Source: Streptomyces thermolilacinus SPC6
Lineage (GTDB): Bacteria; Actinomycetota; Actinomycetes; Streptomycetales; Streptomycetaceae
NCBI RefSeq assembly: GCF_000478605.2
Contig: NZ_ASHX02000001.1
Span: 2,767,895-2,831,894 of the forward strand
Direction of reading: 5' to 3'
Length of the DNA stretch: 64,000 bases
Shown here piece by piece: positions 41,649-50,459 of this stretch. Position 1 is the stretch's first letter. Each line of letters begins with the position of its first letter. Position numbers and translations under genes: made by a program. The notes under the pieces are model-generated. The model did no database searches. It worked only from the letters and a program-made list of their open reading frames with translations, and was not told where the DNA came from.

Positions 41649-43048
41649 GCCCGGTTCTCCGGCGTCCCGGCCGGGGTGCCGCGGCCCGCGAGCGCCCACC
41701 ACGCCGCGACGCCCAGCACGACGGCGGTCAGGACCGTGGAGGGGCCGCCGATGTCGGCGTACAGGAAGTCGACCAGCTGCCAGCCCAGCAGCCCCACGGC
41801 GACCAGTGCGCAGTCGAGACGGCGGCCCGTCCGGCGGGCGGCGCCGAGGCGGCGGCAGCCGCGCAGCAGCAACGCCAGCCAGCCGCCCGCGATGGCCGCG
41901 AGGCCCAGCAGGCCCTGTTCGGCGAGGATCAGCAGGTACATGTTGTGCGGCGACAGCAGCGGCTGCCGCTGGAACGCCACACCCGCCCCCGCCGTGTCGC
42001 TGCCGGACGACAGGGCGAGCGACGCGTGGCTGTCCCGGTGCGCGGGGAAGCCCTTCAGGCCGACGCCGGTGACCGGCCGGTCGCGCCACATCCCCGCGGC
42101 GGCGGCCCACATCGTGTACCGGTCGGTGACGGACCGGTCGGGCGCCGCGGTGATCTGCGTGATGCTGGCGACCCGCTCCTGGACCATGGCGGAGCCCACG
42201 CCGAGGCCGCCGACGAGGACGACGCCCAGCGCCCCCGCCGCGAGGGCCGCCTTGATGGCGCGCAGCGGGCCGGTCGCCGCCAGCTGCGCCGCGCAGGCGA
42301 GCACGGTGGCGATCCACGCGCCCCTGCTGAACGACAGCACCAGCGGCACGGTCAGCAGCGCCGCGCAGACGAACGCGGCGGCTTTGGCGCGGCTACGGGC
42401 GGGCGCGCCGAGTGCGAGGCCGACGGCGGCGACGATCCCGTACGCGACGACGGTCGCCATGCCCATCACGTCCGTCGGGCCGAACGTGCCGACCGCGCGG
42501 ATGTCCTCGCCCTGGTACGAGGCGCCCGTCCCCGTGGCGTACTGGACGACGCCGACGCCGCCCTGGACGAGGGCGAGGCCGATGAGCGCCCAGGCGACGA
42601 CGGCGAGGTCCCGCCGGTCCCGCAGGGTCAGCACGACGGCGGCCGGGACCAGCACGAACACCTGGAGGTGGCGGACGAGGCCGGGCAGGGCGGCGGCCGG
42701 GTCCTGGGCGGTGACGGTGGCGGCGCACAGCCCGAGGACGGGCAGGCCGAGGATGACCGCCGCGGCGCGCGAGAGGGGCCGTACGCGCGCGCGGGCGGCG
42801 CGCAGGAGGCACCACAGGACCAGCAGCCCGGAGGCCGCGTCCGCGACGGTGCCGCCACCGGCACCGAGGGCGCCGCGCGGCGGCACGGCGAGGAGCGCCA
42901 CGACGGCGAGCAGCGGTACGAGGTGCGCCCGCCGGGTCAAGGCGACGGCCCAGGACGCGGGCAGGCCGAGCCCGTAGGCGACCCGTGCGGCGGATGCGGC
43001 GGATACGGCCGGGGCGGCGGGTGCGGCGGGAAGGGCGGGTGTGGCCAT
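41645..43048 (-). CDS. O-antigen ligase/Wzy-like polymerase
   Basis: A 467-residue membrane protein with 10-12 helices. A large loop before the last helices holds the Wzy_C/ligase residues in TGVGLKGFPAHRDSHASLAL and SPHNMYLLILAEQGLLGL. It probably polymerises repeat units outside the membrane or ligates the chain. The ATG at 43048 overlaps the sugar transferase stop (ATGA). Confidence 0.88.
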   Translation of the reverse strand: MATPALPAAPAAPAVSAASAARVAYGLGLPASWAVALTRRAHLVPLLAVVALLAVPPRGALGAGGGTVADAASGLLVLWCLLRAARARVRPLSRAAAVILGLPVLGLCAATVTAQDPAAALPGLVRHLQVFVLVPAAVVLTLRDRRDLAVVAWALIGLALVQGGVGVVQYATGTGASYQGEDIRAVGTFGPTDVMGMATVVAYGIVAAVGLALGAPARSRAKAAAFVCAALLTVPLVLSFSRGAWIATVLACAAQLAATGPLRAIKAALAAGALGVVLVGGLGVGSAMVQERVASITQITAAPDRSVTDRYTMWAAAAGMWRDRPVTGVGLKGFPAHRDSHASLALSSGSDTAGAGVAFQRQPLLSPHNMYLLILAEQGLLGLAAIAGGWLALLLRGCRRLGAARRTGRRLDCALVAVGLLGWQLVDFLYADIGGPSTVLTAVVLGVAAWWALAGRGTPAGTPENRA

Positions 43049-44535
43049 CAGCTGCCCGCCGGGCGGATCAGCGTGGCAGCGGTGCGCAGCAGGATGCGCA
43101 CGTCCTGCCAGAGGGACCAGTGGTCGATGTAGTGGTTGTCGAAGCGGCAGCGGTCCTCGATGGAGGTGTCCCCGCGCAGCCCGTGCACCTGCGCGAGGCC
43201 GGTCAGCCCGGCCGGCATGCGGTGGCGGGCGGCGTAGTCGGCGTGCAGGAGGCTGAACCGCTCGACGAAGTACGGCCGTTCCGGGCGCGGCCCGACGAGG
43301 CTCATGTCGCCGCGCAGCACGTTCCACAGCTGCGGCAGCTCGTCCAGCGAGGTGCGGCGCAGGAACGACCCCACAGCGCCGAGCCGTTCGTCGTGGGCCA
43401 CGCTCCAGCGGGTCGCGGCCTCCCGTTCGTCCTCGGGGCGCAGCGTGCGGAACTTCAGGAGGGTGAACAACCGCCCGTTCTCCCCGACGCGCTCCTGCCG
43501 GAACAGGACACCGGGCCCGTCCGAGAGGCGTACGGCGGCGGCGCACAGCAGCAGCACGGGCGCGGCGGCCAGCAGCAGCAGCCCGGCGCCGACGATGTCG
43601 AGGGCGCGCTTGGAAAGCCGCCCCGCACGCGCTTCGGGCGGCTCCAGGAGGCGGAACTCGTGCCCCCACAGGTGCCGCCCCATCGGCGCGGAACCGGCCT
43701 CCCCGCGCGCGGGGGCGCCGACGAGCCACATCGCGCAGCCGTGCCGGCGCAGCAGGGCCGCGTGGTCGGGGCGGGGCGCGCCGTCCTCCCCGGCTACGAG
43801 CAGCGCGTCGCGGACGCCGTTCTGGATGACGGCGCGCTGGACGTCCTCCGGGGAGGTGAGCACCGGCAGCGCGGGCCCGGACGGCACCGCCCCTGCGGGC
43901 TGCGGGATGTCCCGCTCGGCCGGTGTGACGAGCCCGACCGGGCGGACGCCGCACTCGGGGTGCTGGTGCAGCAGCGCGGCGAGGCGCTGAGCGGCTGGTG
44001 CTGTCCCGATGACCAGCGCGGCGCGCGGCTGGTCGCGGGCGACGCGGCGGCGCCTGCGGTGGACGGCGCCCCTGAAGGCCAGGGCGGACGCGAGGTGAAG
44101 GGCGTACGCGGCGGCCAGCGCGCCCGGTCCGAGGGCCAGGTCCGGCGACCGCGCGGCGAGCAGCGCGGCGGCGGCGCACCACAGGACCGCGAGGCGCGCG
44201 GCGATGGCGGGCACTTCGTCCAGGAGGGTGGGATACGCCCCCGCGCGTACGGCGCCGAGGGCGGCGGGCCGGTACAGCCCCGCGCGCGCGTGGAGGGCGA
44301 CGGCGGCGACGGTGAGCTGGAGCAGCAGTTCCGCGGACCGCTGCCCGGCGGTGAGGGCGGCAGCGGCGGGCAGCACGGCGGCGCAGTCGGCGGCGACCAG
44401 CGCGGCGGCGAACGGGGCGCGGGCGGCGGTGGGGGGCCGCTGTGCGGCGGTCCGTGCGGCGCTGCCCCGCTGCGGGGCGAGAGCGGCCGGGCGGGTCGTG
44501 TGGGGTCCGGACGTGCTGGTGCTTTCCGTGGTCAC
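43048..44535 (-). CDS. Polyprenyl glycosylphosphotransferase (initiating sugar transferase)
   Basis: A 495-residue enzyme of the WcaJ/CpsE type that starts the repeat unit by transferring a sugar-1-phosphate to undecaprenyl phosphate. It has four N-terminal helices, a CoA-binding-like Rossmann part (ALVIGTAPAAQRLAALL), then the catalytic domain: SKRALDIVGAGLLLLAAAPVLL, KFRTLRP, SLDELPQLWNVLRGDMSLVGPRPE. The GTG at 44535 overlaps the preceding GT4 stop. It is the key gene that marks the cluster as a lipid-linked, Wzy-type system. Confidence 0.94.
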   Translation of the reverse strand: MTTESTSTSGPHTTRPAALAPQRGSAARTAAQRPPTAARAPFAAALVAADCAAVLPAAAALTAGQRSAELLLQLTVAAVALHARAGLYRPAALGAVRAGAYPTLLDEVPAIAARLAVLWCAAAALLAARSPDLALGPGALAAAYALHLASALAFRGAVHRRRRRVARDQPRAALVIGTAPAAQRLAALLHQHPECGVRPVGLVTPAERDIPQPAGAVPSGPALPVLTSPEDVQRAVIQNGVRDALLVAGEDGAPRPDHAALLRRHGCAMWLVGAPARGEAGSAPMGRHLWGHEFRLLEPPEARAGRLSKRALDIVGAGLLLLAAAPVLLLCAAAVRLSDGPGVLFRQERVGENGRLFTLLKFRTLRPEDEREAATRWSVAHDERLGAVGSFLRRTSLDELPQLWNVLRGDMSLVGPRPERPYFVERFSLLHADYAARHRMPAGLTGLAQVHGLRGDTSIEDRCRFDNHYIDHWSLWQDVRILLRTAATLIRPAGS

Positions 44536-45692
44536 TGGGCGATCGGCTCTCTGAGCGGGCGGTGGCGCGGGGCGGTGGCCACCTCGCGGTACACGTCGGC
44601 GATGGCGGCGCCCGCGCGGCGTACGTCGAAGCGGGCGTGGACGTGCTGGTGCGCCTGGCGGCCCAGGGTCTGCCGGAGGATGGGCCGCCGCAGGAGCCGT
44701 ACGAGCGCCGCTGCCAGCGCGTCGGCGTCGCCCGGCGGTACGAGGCAGTGCGCGGCGTGTCCGGGCGGCAGGCTCTCGCGGGCGCCGTCCACGTCGGTGA
44801 GGAGGACCGGCCTGCCGCACGCCATGGCCTCCAGCGGGGCGAGCGCCATGCCCTCCCAGCGGGAGGGCAGGACGGCGAGGTCGGCGGCCCGGTACCAGGG
44901 CAGCGGGTCTGCGACGGCCCCGGCGAGAACGACGGACGGGTGGGCGGCGGCGCGCAGTTCGGCGGCGTCCGGGCCGTCGCCGACGAGGACGAGCCGGGCG
45001 TGCGGCACGCGCGCGTGGACGGTCTCCCAGGCGCGCAGCAGCAGGTCCTGCCCCTTCTGGCGGCAGAGCCGGCCCACGCACACGACGACGGGCGCGGCGG
45101 CGGGCGTCCCGGTGAGCAGCAGGGCGCGGGCGGCGTCCCGTTCGCCGCCGTCCGGGTACGGGCCGAACCGGCCGGTGTCCACGCCGTTGTGGACGACCGT
45201 CCAGGAGGCGCACACCCCGGCCTGTTCACCGCGGCGGCGTTCGGCCTCGCTGACGCAGATGACGCGGTCGGTCCAGCGGGCGGCCCACCGCTCCCAGCGG
45301 CGGGCCAGGACGGCGGTGGGACCCTCCACGGCCTCGAACGACCAGGCGTGCGGCTGGTAGACGGTCGGGACGGCGCCGCGTACGGCCAGGCGGGCGGCGA
45401 GCCCCGCCTTGGCGCTGTGCGCGTGGACGAGGTGGGGCCGTACGAGCGCGACCAGTTCGGCGACGGCGCGGCTCTCCGCGAGGACGTCACGCCCCGGTTC
45501 GCGGCGGGCCGCCCACGGGTGCACCTCGGCCCCGCCCGCGCGGGCCGCGGCGGCGAGCGGCGTGCCGGGCGGGCAGGCGACGGCGACGCGCATGCCCTGC
45601 GCCACATGGGCGCCGACCACATCGGTGACCACCCTGGCCACCCCGCCGTCCCCCGGCTGGACGACGTGCAGTGCGGTGAGGGGAGGACGCAC
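44532..45692 (-). CDS. Glycosyltransferase family 4, first gene of the operon
   Basis: A 386-residue GT-B glycosyltransferase: LHVVQPGDGGVARVVTDVV (acceptor side), VGRLCRQKGQDLLLRAW, and the EX7E motif WEGMALAPLEAMACG. It follows the DUF3344-like gene by 46 bp, which may share its transcript. AAAGGGG lies before the GTG start. Confidence 0.92.
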   Translation of the reverse strand: MRPPLTALHVVQPGDGGVARVVTDVVGAHVAQGMRVAVACPPGTPLAAAARAGGAEVHPWAARREPGRDVLAESRAVAELVALVRPHLVHAHSAKAGLAARLAVRGAVPTVYQPHAWSFEAVEGPTAVLARRWERWAARWTDRVICVSEAERRRGEQAGVCASWTVVHNGVDTGRFGPYPDGGERDAARALLLTGTPAAAPVVVCVGRLCRQKGQDLLLRAWETVHARVPHARLVLVGDGPDAAELRAAAHPSVVLAGAVADPLPWYRAADLAVLPSRWEGMALAPLEAMACGRPVLLTDVDGARESLPPGHAAHCLVPPGDADALAAALVRLLRRPILRQTLGRQAHQHVHARFDVRRAGAAIADVYREVATAPRHRPLREPIAQ

Positions 45693-45738
45693 GCGTGCCC
45701 CTTTCTGACGAAGCGGTGGCGGGGTGGTCGGGTGCCGG

Positions 45739-46839
45739 TCAGCCGCGGGCGTCGGCCTCCAGGAACAGCGCGCCGAGCCACAGGTAGTCGCGTGCCGCGC
45801 CGAGGCGTACGGCGGTGTCGCTCGCGCCGTGCAGCAGTGCCGGGGAGAGGTCGATCACGTCGGAGTCGTATCCGAGGGTGTTGCTGTGGGCCGGTTCACG
45901 GCGGGTCCGCTCCTTGCCGTACTCCGTGATGGTGGAGTCGAACGCGTCGCCGCTGGTCGTGGCTTCGGTGAGCGGCACGCTGCGGCGCGGGTGCGGTTCG
46001 AAGGCGATGGAATCGCCGGTGATGCCGCGGTCGCCGTCGTACGTGACCAGTCCCAGCCGCCCGGAGCCGCCGACGGGGACGCGCGTCCGGCCGAGCGGGA
46101 CGCGGAACGAGCGGCGCCCCTCGGCAAGCGTCTCGAAGCCGTCCCAGAGTGCGAGGTGGCGCAGCGGTGCGCCCTTGTTCGCGTACGCCACGACGAGCGT
46201 CCAGCCGCCCCACGCGCCGACGGTGGTGCGGCCCATGGCGACGTTGATCTGGGCGACGGTGTACATCCCGGGCCCGCTGCTCGCGACGAGTTTGGTGACG
46301 TCGGCGGTGGCCTGGAACGCGTCGGCGCCGTTGGCGGTGCGGTGGCCGATGACGGAGTCGGCGAGCACCTCCTTGTAGGCGCCGCCGGGTTCGGCGATCA
46401 GGACGCGGCCGTTGTCCTTCGGCGGCTTCTGCTCGCCGACGCGGAGGTTGCCGCCCCAGTACAGCCGGGCGTAGGTGACGCGGGCGTCCTTGGGGAGGGG
46501 GAGTTCGGCGCGGCTGGAGTTGAACGTGTTCGGGTCGTCGTCCACGTCCGTGTAGAACATGTCGTACTGGTGGTTGGCCGCCGCGCCCCGCCCCCCGCGC
46601 GCGGAGGCGCACGGCACCGCCGCGCGGAGGTTCGCCGCGGTCCGGCGGCAGGTGACGGCCGAGTTGGCGGCCCGGACCAGTCCGCCGTGCTGGACGGCGT
46701 GGTAGCGCTGGGTGAACGGGATGCGCGGTCGCTCCTTCACCCCGGGGGCGGCGGAGGCGGGAAGCGCGGCTGAGACGGCGACGCAGGAGAGGACGCAGAT
46801 CAGCCCGCGCCGCACGGCTGGAACCACTGGAATCCGCAT
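45739..46839 (-). CDS. Secreted DUF3344-like protein
   Basis: A 366-residue exported protein. Signal peptide in MRIPVVPAVRRGLICVLSCV, ending near LPASAAPG. The mature part is beta-rich with THE-like repeats: VTYARLYWGGNLRVGEQ, WTLVVAYANKGAPLRHLALWDGF and a late DSDVIDLSPALLHG. Proteins with this pattern are labelled DUF3344 and have no known activity. The second ATG (46839) is chosen because GGAGA precedes it. Its place at the head of the polysaccharide operon suggests a surface role. Confidence 0.75.
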   Translation of the reverse strand: MRIPVVPAVRRGLICVLSCVAVSAALPASAAPGVKERPRIPFTQRYHAVQHGGLVRAANSAVTCRRTAANLRAAVPCASARGGRGAAANHQYDMFYTDVDDDPNTFNSSRAELPLPKDARVTYARLYWGGNLRVGEQKPPKDNGRVLIAEPGGAYKEVLADSVIGHRTANGADAFQATADVTKLVASSGPGMYTVAQINVAMGRTTVGAWGGWTLVVAYANKGAPLRHLALWDGFETLAEGRRSFRVPLGRTRVPVGGSGRLGLVTYDGDRGITGDSIAFEPHPRRSVPLTEATTSGDAFDSTITEYGKERTRREPAHSNTLGYDSDVIDLSPALLHGASDTAVRLGAARDYLWLGALFLEADARG

Positions 46840-47044
46840 AGGGGTTCTCCGCATTGAGGAGTGAGGAAACGGCTCCCACCGGGATGTACCGGCACAACAG
46901 GTCGCACGTTATAACCAGATAGGTAGAATTCGAAGCATTACGGACATTCGTGGCGCTCGTGCGCGTAGGGGCGAGCCGCCCGCACCACCGGCCACCACAC
47001 CGGGCGTTGGCAGCACGACGTCACGCGGTTCACCCGTTCGGTGG

Positions 47045-47072
47045 CGCAACCCGCGAGGGCCTCACGCGTTCT
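47045..47072 (+). promoter_or_regulatory. SigBldN-like promoter for the second chaplin
   Basis: CGCAAC, 16 bases, CGTTCT, ending 58 bp before the chaplin start. Five of six and four of six bases match the consensus CGTAAC/CGTTGA with the right spacing. Confidence 0.5.
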
Positions 47073-47130
47073 TGATGCAGTCGGCCCCACCGGCCGCAAC
47101 GCCCCACCTGACACCTAGGAGTGCTCCACC

Positions 47131-47370
47131 ATGTCCCGTATCGCGAAGGCTGCCGTCCTGACCACCGCCGTAGCCGCGTCCGTGGCGGGCGCCGCCGGCG
47201 TCGCGAACGCCGACGCCAGCGCAAACGGCGCTGCCGTGGGCTCCCCGGGCGTCCTCTCCGGCAACGTCGTCCAGGTCCCGGTCCACATCCCGATCAACCT
47301 GTGCGGCAACACGGTCGACATCATCGGCCTGCTGAACCCGACCTTCGGCAACGTCTGCATCAACGACTGA
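47131..47370 (+). CDS. chp: Short chaplin
   Basis: A 79-residue secreted chaplin with signal peptide ending VANA, then a domain with GVLSGNVVQVPVHIP, CGNTVDIIGLLNPTFGNVC and the end CIND. It differs from the 31538 chaplin by only a few residues after the signal peptide, although the signal peptides differ. AGGAG precedes the ATG. Amyloid surface protein that lowers water surface tension for aerial growth. Confidence 0.95.
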   Translation: MSRIAKAAVLTTAVAASVAGAAGVANADASANGAAVGSPGVLSGNVVQVPVHIPINLCGNTVDIIGLLNPTFGNVCIND

Positions 47371-47397
47371 CACCGCTTCGCCGGTCGTCCCCCACGC

Positions 47398-47438
47398 GAC
47401 GGCGCCGCCCCGGGCCTCCCCCCGGGTGCGGCGCCGTC
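47398..47438 (+). terminator. Terminator after the second chaplin
   Basis: The stem GACGGCGCCGC...GCGGCGCCGTC with an inner CCGGG/CCCGG part, 27 bp past the stop. Confidence 0.75.
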
Positions 47439-47636
47439 GTTCTGCGTACCGGTCGGACGATCGGACCGTCCCACCCCGTTCGGGTGCCGTGCCGGGAATT
47501 ACGGCGGTACGGGGTTTCCCGCGCGCGTGGAATTCGTTAAGAGGGCAGACACGCGTCGCCACGGCCGGGCGCAGAAGCGGCCCCCTGTTGGCGTGTGTGG
47601 TTCCGCACGATGCCCTTTCCAGGAAGGACTCCCCCG

Positions 47637-47906
47637 ATGAAGCCCACGAAGGTTGCCGCGGTCGTCGCCGGCTCTGTGATGGCGATGGGCGTGGCGGCAC
47701 CGGCCTTCGCCGCCGACACCCTCACCCCCTCCAGCCTCAACGGAGCGGTGGACACGCTGGGCAAGCGGGGTCTGCCCGAGGCGGTCCCGGCCGACCGGGT
47801 CGGCGAGATCACCGACAACAAGCTGGTCGGCAAGGTCGCGAAGACCGGGCTCGGCGCCACGCAGAAGGCCAGGCCGCTGCTGGGCGGGCTGCCGCTCGGC
47901 GGCTGA
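47637..47906 (+). CDS. Small secreted protein of unknown function
   Basis: An 89-residue protein. Signal peptide MKPTKVAAVVAGSVMAMGVAAPAFA, then a 64-residue mature part (DTLTPSSLNGAVDTLGKRGL...LLGGLPLGG) with no cysteines. GGAAGGA before the ATG is a good ribosome binding site. It is placed between two chaplins, so a coat function is possible. I do not recognise the family. Confidence 0.75.
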   Translation: MKPTKVAAVVAGSVMAMGVAAPAFAADTLTPSSLNGAVDTLGKRGLPEAVPADRVGEITDNKLVGKVAKTGLGATQKARPLLGGLPLGG

Positions 47907-48275
47907 GCGCATACACGCGCGCGTGGGGGCGGGGCGGGACCGGTGCAGGTCCCGCCCCGCCCTTCACGCTGCCGCGCGCCCCGCGCGGACCCGCCTCCTC
48001 CAAGCGCCCGGCTCGTACATGCGCGACTCGTACGCGCCCGGCTCGTACGCGCCAGGTGCGGACCCGCCCGCACCTTGTGCGTACGGCCCACGCGACACGC
48101 CCCAGGGTCACGACTCGACTCACGGCCTGCGGCGACGACCGCGCGGACCCGCTGCCCGCTCGTCCCGGCGATCGGGTGAGTTCAGCGTCGTCCACCCTGC
48201 GCCGCTCGTTCACCGGGACAGCGACGGCGCTGTCCGTCACCCCCAGTCCACATGCCCGGGAAGGCGTACCCAGAC
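47907..48275. other. Intergenic stretch
   Basis: Holds the terminator at 47927-47962, one ACGCGCGCGT palindrome at 47915, and three loose repeats around CTCGTACGCGCC between 48008 and 48060. I see no gene on either strand. Confidence 0.6.
47927..47962 (+). terminator. Terminator after the small secreted protein
   Basis: A perfect 15-bp stem GGGCGGGGCGGGACC with a 6-nt loop. Confidence 0.85.
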
Positions 48276-48839
48276 ATGAACGTGAAGTCTCCGGCCAGTA
48301 CGGCGATCCTGGCCGCGTGCCTCGCTTCGGCGGCGGCCACGGCCCTGGCGGCCCCCGCCACGGCCTCGCAGGTGCCCGCAGGCGCCCCGGAGCCCACCGC
48401 GGCCTCCGAGGTGGGCCTGGAGGTCCCTCTGAGCCCTCTGGGCCGCGTCCTCCCCATGGAGCCGCCCACGGTGAGCGCGGGGGTACCGGCTCCGGTGCCC
48501 GGCATGCCGCAGGACGCGGGCCGCGTCGGCGAGGGCGGCCTGCCCGAGCTGCTGGTGCCCCGTACGCCGGTCGCCGCCGTCCTCCCCTCGACCAACGTCA
48601 CCGCGCCGCTGCCCGGCCTCCTCGGCGGGCGCCCGCTCGGCACGGCGATGCTCACCTCGCCCCGCTCCACCGTGGAGTCCAGCACGCCGGGCGCCACGCT
48701 CGGTGAACCCCTCGGCCTGCCGCGGACCGGCGCGCCCGCCGCCCTGCCCGACCTTCGCGCCCCGCAGGCGGCCCTCCTCGGCCCGACCGTGTCCGGCGTC
48801 GTCACGCCCGGTCTCGCCCTGCTGCCGCCCACCTCCTGA
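48276..48839 (+). CDS. Secreted Pro/Leu/Gly-rich protein of unknown function
   Basis: A 187-residue exported protein. Signal peptide MNVKSPASTAILAACLASAAATALAAPATA, then a low-complexity mature part with many LPG, VPG and LGxPLG turns and no cysteines. The start at 48276 is preferred over 48252, which would put charged and Pro residues before the signal. It sits between chaplins on the same strand; possibly a coat or wall-associated protein. No family recognised. Confidence 0.7.
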   Translation: MNVKSPASTAILAACLASAAATALAAPATASQVPAGAPEPTAASEVGLEVPLSPLGRVLPMEPPTVSAGVPAPVPGMPQDAGRVGEGGLPELLVPRTPVAAVLPSTNVTAPLPGLLGGRPLGTAMLTSPRSTVESSTPGATLGEPLGLPRTGAPAALPDLRAPQAALLGPTVSGVVTPGLALLPPTS

Positions 48840-49162
48840 GCCCGGCTCGCGCAGGGGGTGAAGGGGTGGTGAAGAAAGCATTCCTCCCGCCACCCGCACG
48901 GTAAGCGCTCGTTACACCCGACGGCTTGTCGCATGGTCACCGCCCGCGGTGCCCCGTCAGACGCCGACGCACCCAGCGTCGTCGCCTCGCGGGGCCCGCG
49001 GGTTCTCCGCGCCGCCCCACACGCGCGGGCCGACGGCCCGGAGGCATTGGGCTCTTGGGGTGAGGGGCGCGTCCCGCCCGTTACCGACCGTGAGAATCGG
49101 CGTTGTAGCCGGGTGACGACCGCTGGTCCGCGGTCAAGTTTCCACGTACAAGGAGATCCTCA
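48840..49162 (+). other. Intergenic stretch upstream of the third chaplin
   Basis: No gene. Contains the SigBldN-like promoter at 49079-49106 and the chaplin ribosome binding site AAGGAG. Confidence 0.6.
49079..49106 (+). promoter_or_regulatory. SigBldN-like promoter for the third chaplin
   Basis: CGTTAC, 16 bases, CGTTGT: five of six bases match in each hexamer of the consensus CGTAAC-N16-CGTTGA, 57 bp upstream of the start. The best such match in the window. Confidence 0.65.
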
Positions 49163-49471
49163 ATGTCTCGCATCGCGAAGGCTGCCGTCGTCATCGCCGG
49201 CACGAGCGCTGTCGTCCTGAGCGGGGCCGGCCTGGCCGTCGCCGACGCGGGGGCCGACGCCGTCGCCGCCAACTCCCCCGGTGTCGCCTCGGGCAACATC
49301 CTCCAGATCCCGGTCCACATCCCGGTCAACATCTGCGGCAACACCATCAACGTCGTCGGCCTGCTGAACCCGGCCTTCGGCAACACCTGCGCCAACATCA
49401 GCAAGGACCACAAGGACCACAAGGGTCACGAGGGCCACAAGAACAACGGCGAGCACGGCTACGGCAGCTGA
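49163..49471 (+). CDS. chp: Short chaplin with His/Lys-rich C-terminal tail
   Basis: A 102-residue secreted chaplin. Signal peptide ends near LAVADA. The chaplin domain is GVASGNILQIPVHIPVNICGNTINVVGLLNPAFGNTC. After it come 24 residues absent from the other two: SKDHKDHKGHEGHKNNGEHG, rich in His, Lys and Asp. The tail could bind divalent metals or charged polysaccharide. The gene ends before the tyrosinase genes, which encode a copper enzyme. Strong AAGGAG ribosome binding site. Confidence 0.93.
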   Translation: MSRIAKAAVVIAGTSAVVLSGAGLAVADAGADAVAANSPGVASGNILQIPVHIPVNICGNTINVVGLLNPAFGNTCANISKDHKDHKGHEGHKNNGEHGYGS

Positions 49472-49489
49472 CTCCGCCCCGTCCCACGC

Positions 49490-49523
49490 GGTGGCCCCCC
49501 GGTCGGAAGACCGGGGGGCCACC
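49490..49523. terminator. Bidirectional terminator between chaplin and tyrosinase
   Basis: A perfect 15-bp stem GGTGGCCCCCCGGTC with a GGAA loop, between two converging transcription units. Confidence 0.85.
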
Positions 49524-49592
49524 GTCTTGTGTACGGCCCCGCCACGCGCGCGTACCGCCCCGCTCCCCGTGCGGGCTCTCGCGGCAGCGCGG

Positions 49593-50459
49593 TCAGGCGT
49601 ACCGGTACAGGCGGCTGTGGTCCTCCATCTGCGCCGGGGTCACGGTCCACGGCGGCATCGGCTCGTCGCGGGACACGACGCGCCCGAACTGCGCCGTGCC
49701 CGGCAGCGGCGGCGACGCGGGCTGGTAGTGGGCCCCCGGGTTGCGGCTCTGCCAGCGGGACCACACGGCGTCCACGAAGGCGTGGTGCAGCCAGAACACC
49801 GGGTCGTTGACCGACGCGGCGCCCAGCATGAGGCCGCCCACCCAGCGGTGCACCTTGTTGTGGTTGCGGAGCCGGGCACTGCCGGTGCCGCGCGTCCAGC
49901 CCTCCAGTCGGTTGCGGAAGCCGCCCTCGCTGGTGGAGTTCCAGGGCGACACGTCGTACGAGGTCTCCCCCGTCGCCCATGCCAGCTCGGCGCGGGTCGG
50001 CAGCTCGACCGGGTCCTTGGGGTGGCCGAAGTCTCGGGTAAGGAAGCGGTTCTCGGTGACGCCCACGGTGATCGGCCAGTTGCCCGTGCGGTACGCGAAC
50101 GGGCCGGTCGTCACCTGGAGGTCGCCACGCCGCCCGTTGCCGCCCATGAAGTCCTCGCCCCACAGCGGCCCGACGGGGCTGTGGTCCCGTGTCCAGTCCC
50201 AGTACGGCACGGTCACCGTGCGGTCGATCTCCCGCAGGTCCCGCTCGAAGTCCAGCAGGTACTGCCGGTGCCACGGCAGGAACGACGGCGCCATGTGGGC
50301 GGTCCGCAGGCCCGTCTCACCGTCGGCGTTGTAGTACTTCACATGGGTGCGGACGTAGTCGTCGTACCGGCCGCTCCGCTTCAGCTCCAGCACGGCCGCG
50401 ACGAACCTTCGCCGCTCCGCCTTCGTGAGGTCCCGCTGGTCCTTACGCGTGTACGCCAC
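49593..50459 (-). CDS. melC2: Tyrosinase
   Basis: A 288-residue binuclear copper monooxygenase that oxidises tyrosine to dopaquinone for melanin. CuA histidines are in RTHVKYY, TAHMAPSF and PWHRQYL. CuB histidines are in HNKVHRWVGG and HHAFVDAVW. The GTG at 50459 follows AGGGGG and lies inside the melC1 3' end. There is no signal peptide of its own; export is with MelC1 by the Tat route in known systems. Confidence 0.96.
   Translation of the reverse strand: MAYTRKDQRDLTKAERRRFVAAVLELKRSGRYDDYVRTHVKYYNADGETGLRTAHMAPSFLPWHRQYLLDFERDLREIDRTVTVPYWDWTRDHSPVGPLWGEDFMGGNGRRGDLQVTTGPFAYRTGNWPITVGVTENRFLTRDFGHPKDPVELPTRAELAWATGETSYDVSPWNSTSEGGFRNRLEGWTRGTGSARLRNHNKVHRWVGGLMLGAASVNDPVFWLHHAFVDAVWSRWQSRNPGAHYQPASPPLPGTAQFGRVVSRDEPMPPWTVTPAQMEDHSRLYRYA

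Noticed and set aside
36137..45692. CRISPR or phage content in the repeat-rich island
   Set aside because: Repeats here are coding tandem repeats or single palindromes. There are no spaced direct repeats with unique spacers and no Cas genes.
41645..45781. One open frame of 1378 codons spanning three polysaccharide genes
   Set aside because: Only its end (41645-43048) encodes a recognisable protein. The rest runs through other genes in the wrong frame and is not a fusion.
47809..48240. Minus-strand gene between the small secreted proteins
   Set aside because: Arg/Val-rich translation with no start signal; it overlaps a terminator and part of the 47637 gene.
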